DNA from: Candidatus Coxiella mudrowiae
GTDB taxonomy: Bacteria; Pseudomonadota; Gammaproteobacteria; Coxiellales; Coxiellaceae
Direction of reading: 5' to 3'
DNA: 64,000 nucleotides
Assembly (NCBI GenBank): GCA_001077715.1
Contig: CP011126.1
Location: 1,054,001-1,118,000, forward strand
The position numbers and the translations under genes were made by a program. The notes beneath the pieces were generated by a model that saw only the letters and a list, made by a program, of their open reading frames with translations, was not told the DNA's origin and did no database searches. Shown here piece by piece: positions 63,661-64,000 of the stretch. Position 1 is the first letter of the stretch; every line of letters starts with the position of its first letter.

Positions 63661-64000
63661 ATATTGAGACCACCAATCAACCTACTTTAATTAATCCAAA
63701 AGCACCCGTTCAGATTGTCACCTTCGAAGATCTCAAATGTCCTAATTGTGCTGGGTTTAGTAATGAACTCCTCCCCATCATTAAGAAAAAATACATCAAC
63801 AAAGGGATTGCTAAATACAGTTTAATTACTCTCGCCTTTCTTCCCGGTTCTATTCCAGCCAGGAACGCCGCCTTATGTCTCTACGAACAAAATAAAAATT
63901 ATTTTTTTCCCTTTTATTACTTATCTTTATCAACATCAGCCGGATGAAGCTCAAGACTGGGCTACAATTCCTCGATTGCTCCAATTTGCTCGGAATTCCG
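63655..64000 (+). pseudogene. DsbA-family thiol oxidoreductase, N-terminally replaced and frameshifted
   Basis: From about 63,690 the sequence reads NPKAPVQIVTFEDLKCPNCAGFSNELLPIIKKKYI, a DsbA/DsbG-type thioredoxin fold with active-site CPNC, followed by KYSLITLAFLPGS and AALCLYEQNKN. The signal peptide is gone, replaced by the hydrolase fragment. A frameshift near 63,915 ends the first frame; YLYQHQPDEAQDWATI and LLQFAR continue in another frame to the window edge. DsbA-like proteins form disulfides in exported proteins. Confidence 0.65.

Overview
The window reads as a chromosome segment of a gammaproteobacterial intracellular symbiont close to Coxiella, most likely a Coxiella-like tick endosymbiont. 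This rests on three things. First, the proteins (Ung, Def, CyoE, MutS, CsrA, L31 and others) look Coxiella/Legionella-like from memory; no search was run. Second, gene order is gammaproteobacterial: pncC-recA-recX-alaS-lysC-csrA, fimV-truA-accD-folC-dedD-cvpA-purF, and scpA-scpB-rluB. Third, the DNA is AT-rich and full of recognisable but broken genes, as expected of a lineage in recent genome reduction. No insertion sequence, phage, CRISPR array or rRNA was seen.

Layout. 1-4.6 kb: tail of a dead biotin-dependent acyl-CoA carboxylase, an intact DAHP synthase (aroF), then dead chorismate mutase, prephenate dehydratase and prephenate dehydrogenase. 4.7-12.2 kb: mostly intact housekeeping genes (rlmB, rlpA, ung, tRNA-Leu, def, cyoE, purA, lolD, lolC). 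12.3-19.0 kb: biotin block with birA (frameshifted between its DNA-binding and ligase parts) and intact bioD-bioC-bioH-bioF-bioB divergent from bioA. 19.0-34.9 kb: a gene graveyard of about 16 kb with two GacA-like response regulators, a trehalose locus (beta-phosphoglucomutase, OtsB, GH65 phosphorylase), a large tandem-repeat protein and several unknown proteins, all broken. 35.0-44.3 kb: tRNA-Ser, csrA, lysC, alaS, recX, recA, pncC, mutS, all intact. 44.3-56.0 kb: broken genes (glycosyltransferase, POT peptide transporter, DUF1704 protein, an MFS carrier, dusA, a host-attachment protein) alternating with intact rluB, scpB, scpA, a YciO-type gene, yciI, bolA and rpmE; yciB is frameshifted. 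56.0-63.2 kb: a small membrane-anchored thyroglobulin type-1 domain protein, a shattered purF, then cvpA, dedD, folC, accD, truA and a short fimV. 63.3-64.0 kb: a deletion scar joining an ETHE1-like metallohydrolase to a DsbA-like protein.

How it fits together. Biotin synthesis is kept while a biotin-using catabolic carboxylase is dead; fatty-acid synthesis (accD) still needs biotin. Chorismate supply is kept (aroF) while the Phe and Tyr branches are dead, leaving chorismate for folate and other products; folC is intact. This suggests B-vitamin supply to a blood-feeding host. De novo purine synthesis looks lost at its first step (purF), while purA remains. Several dead genes carry short tandem duplications of about 14-26 bp, a visible mutational mechanism. 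The most unusual intact gene is the thyroglobulin type-1 (thyropin-like) protein at 56,047-56,379.
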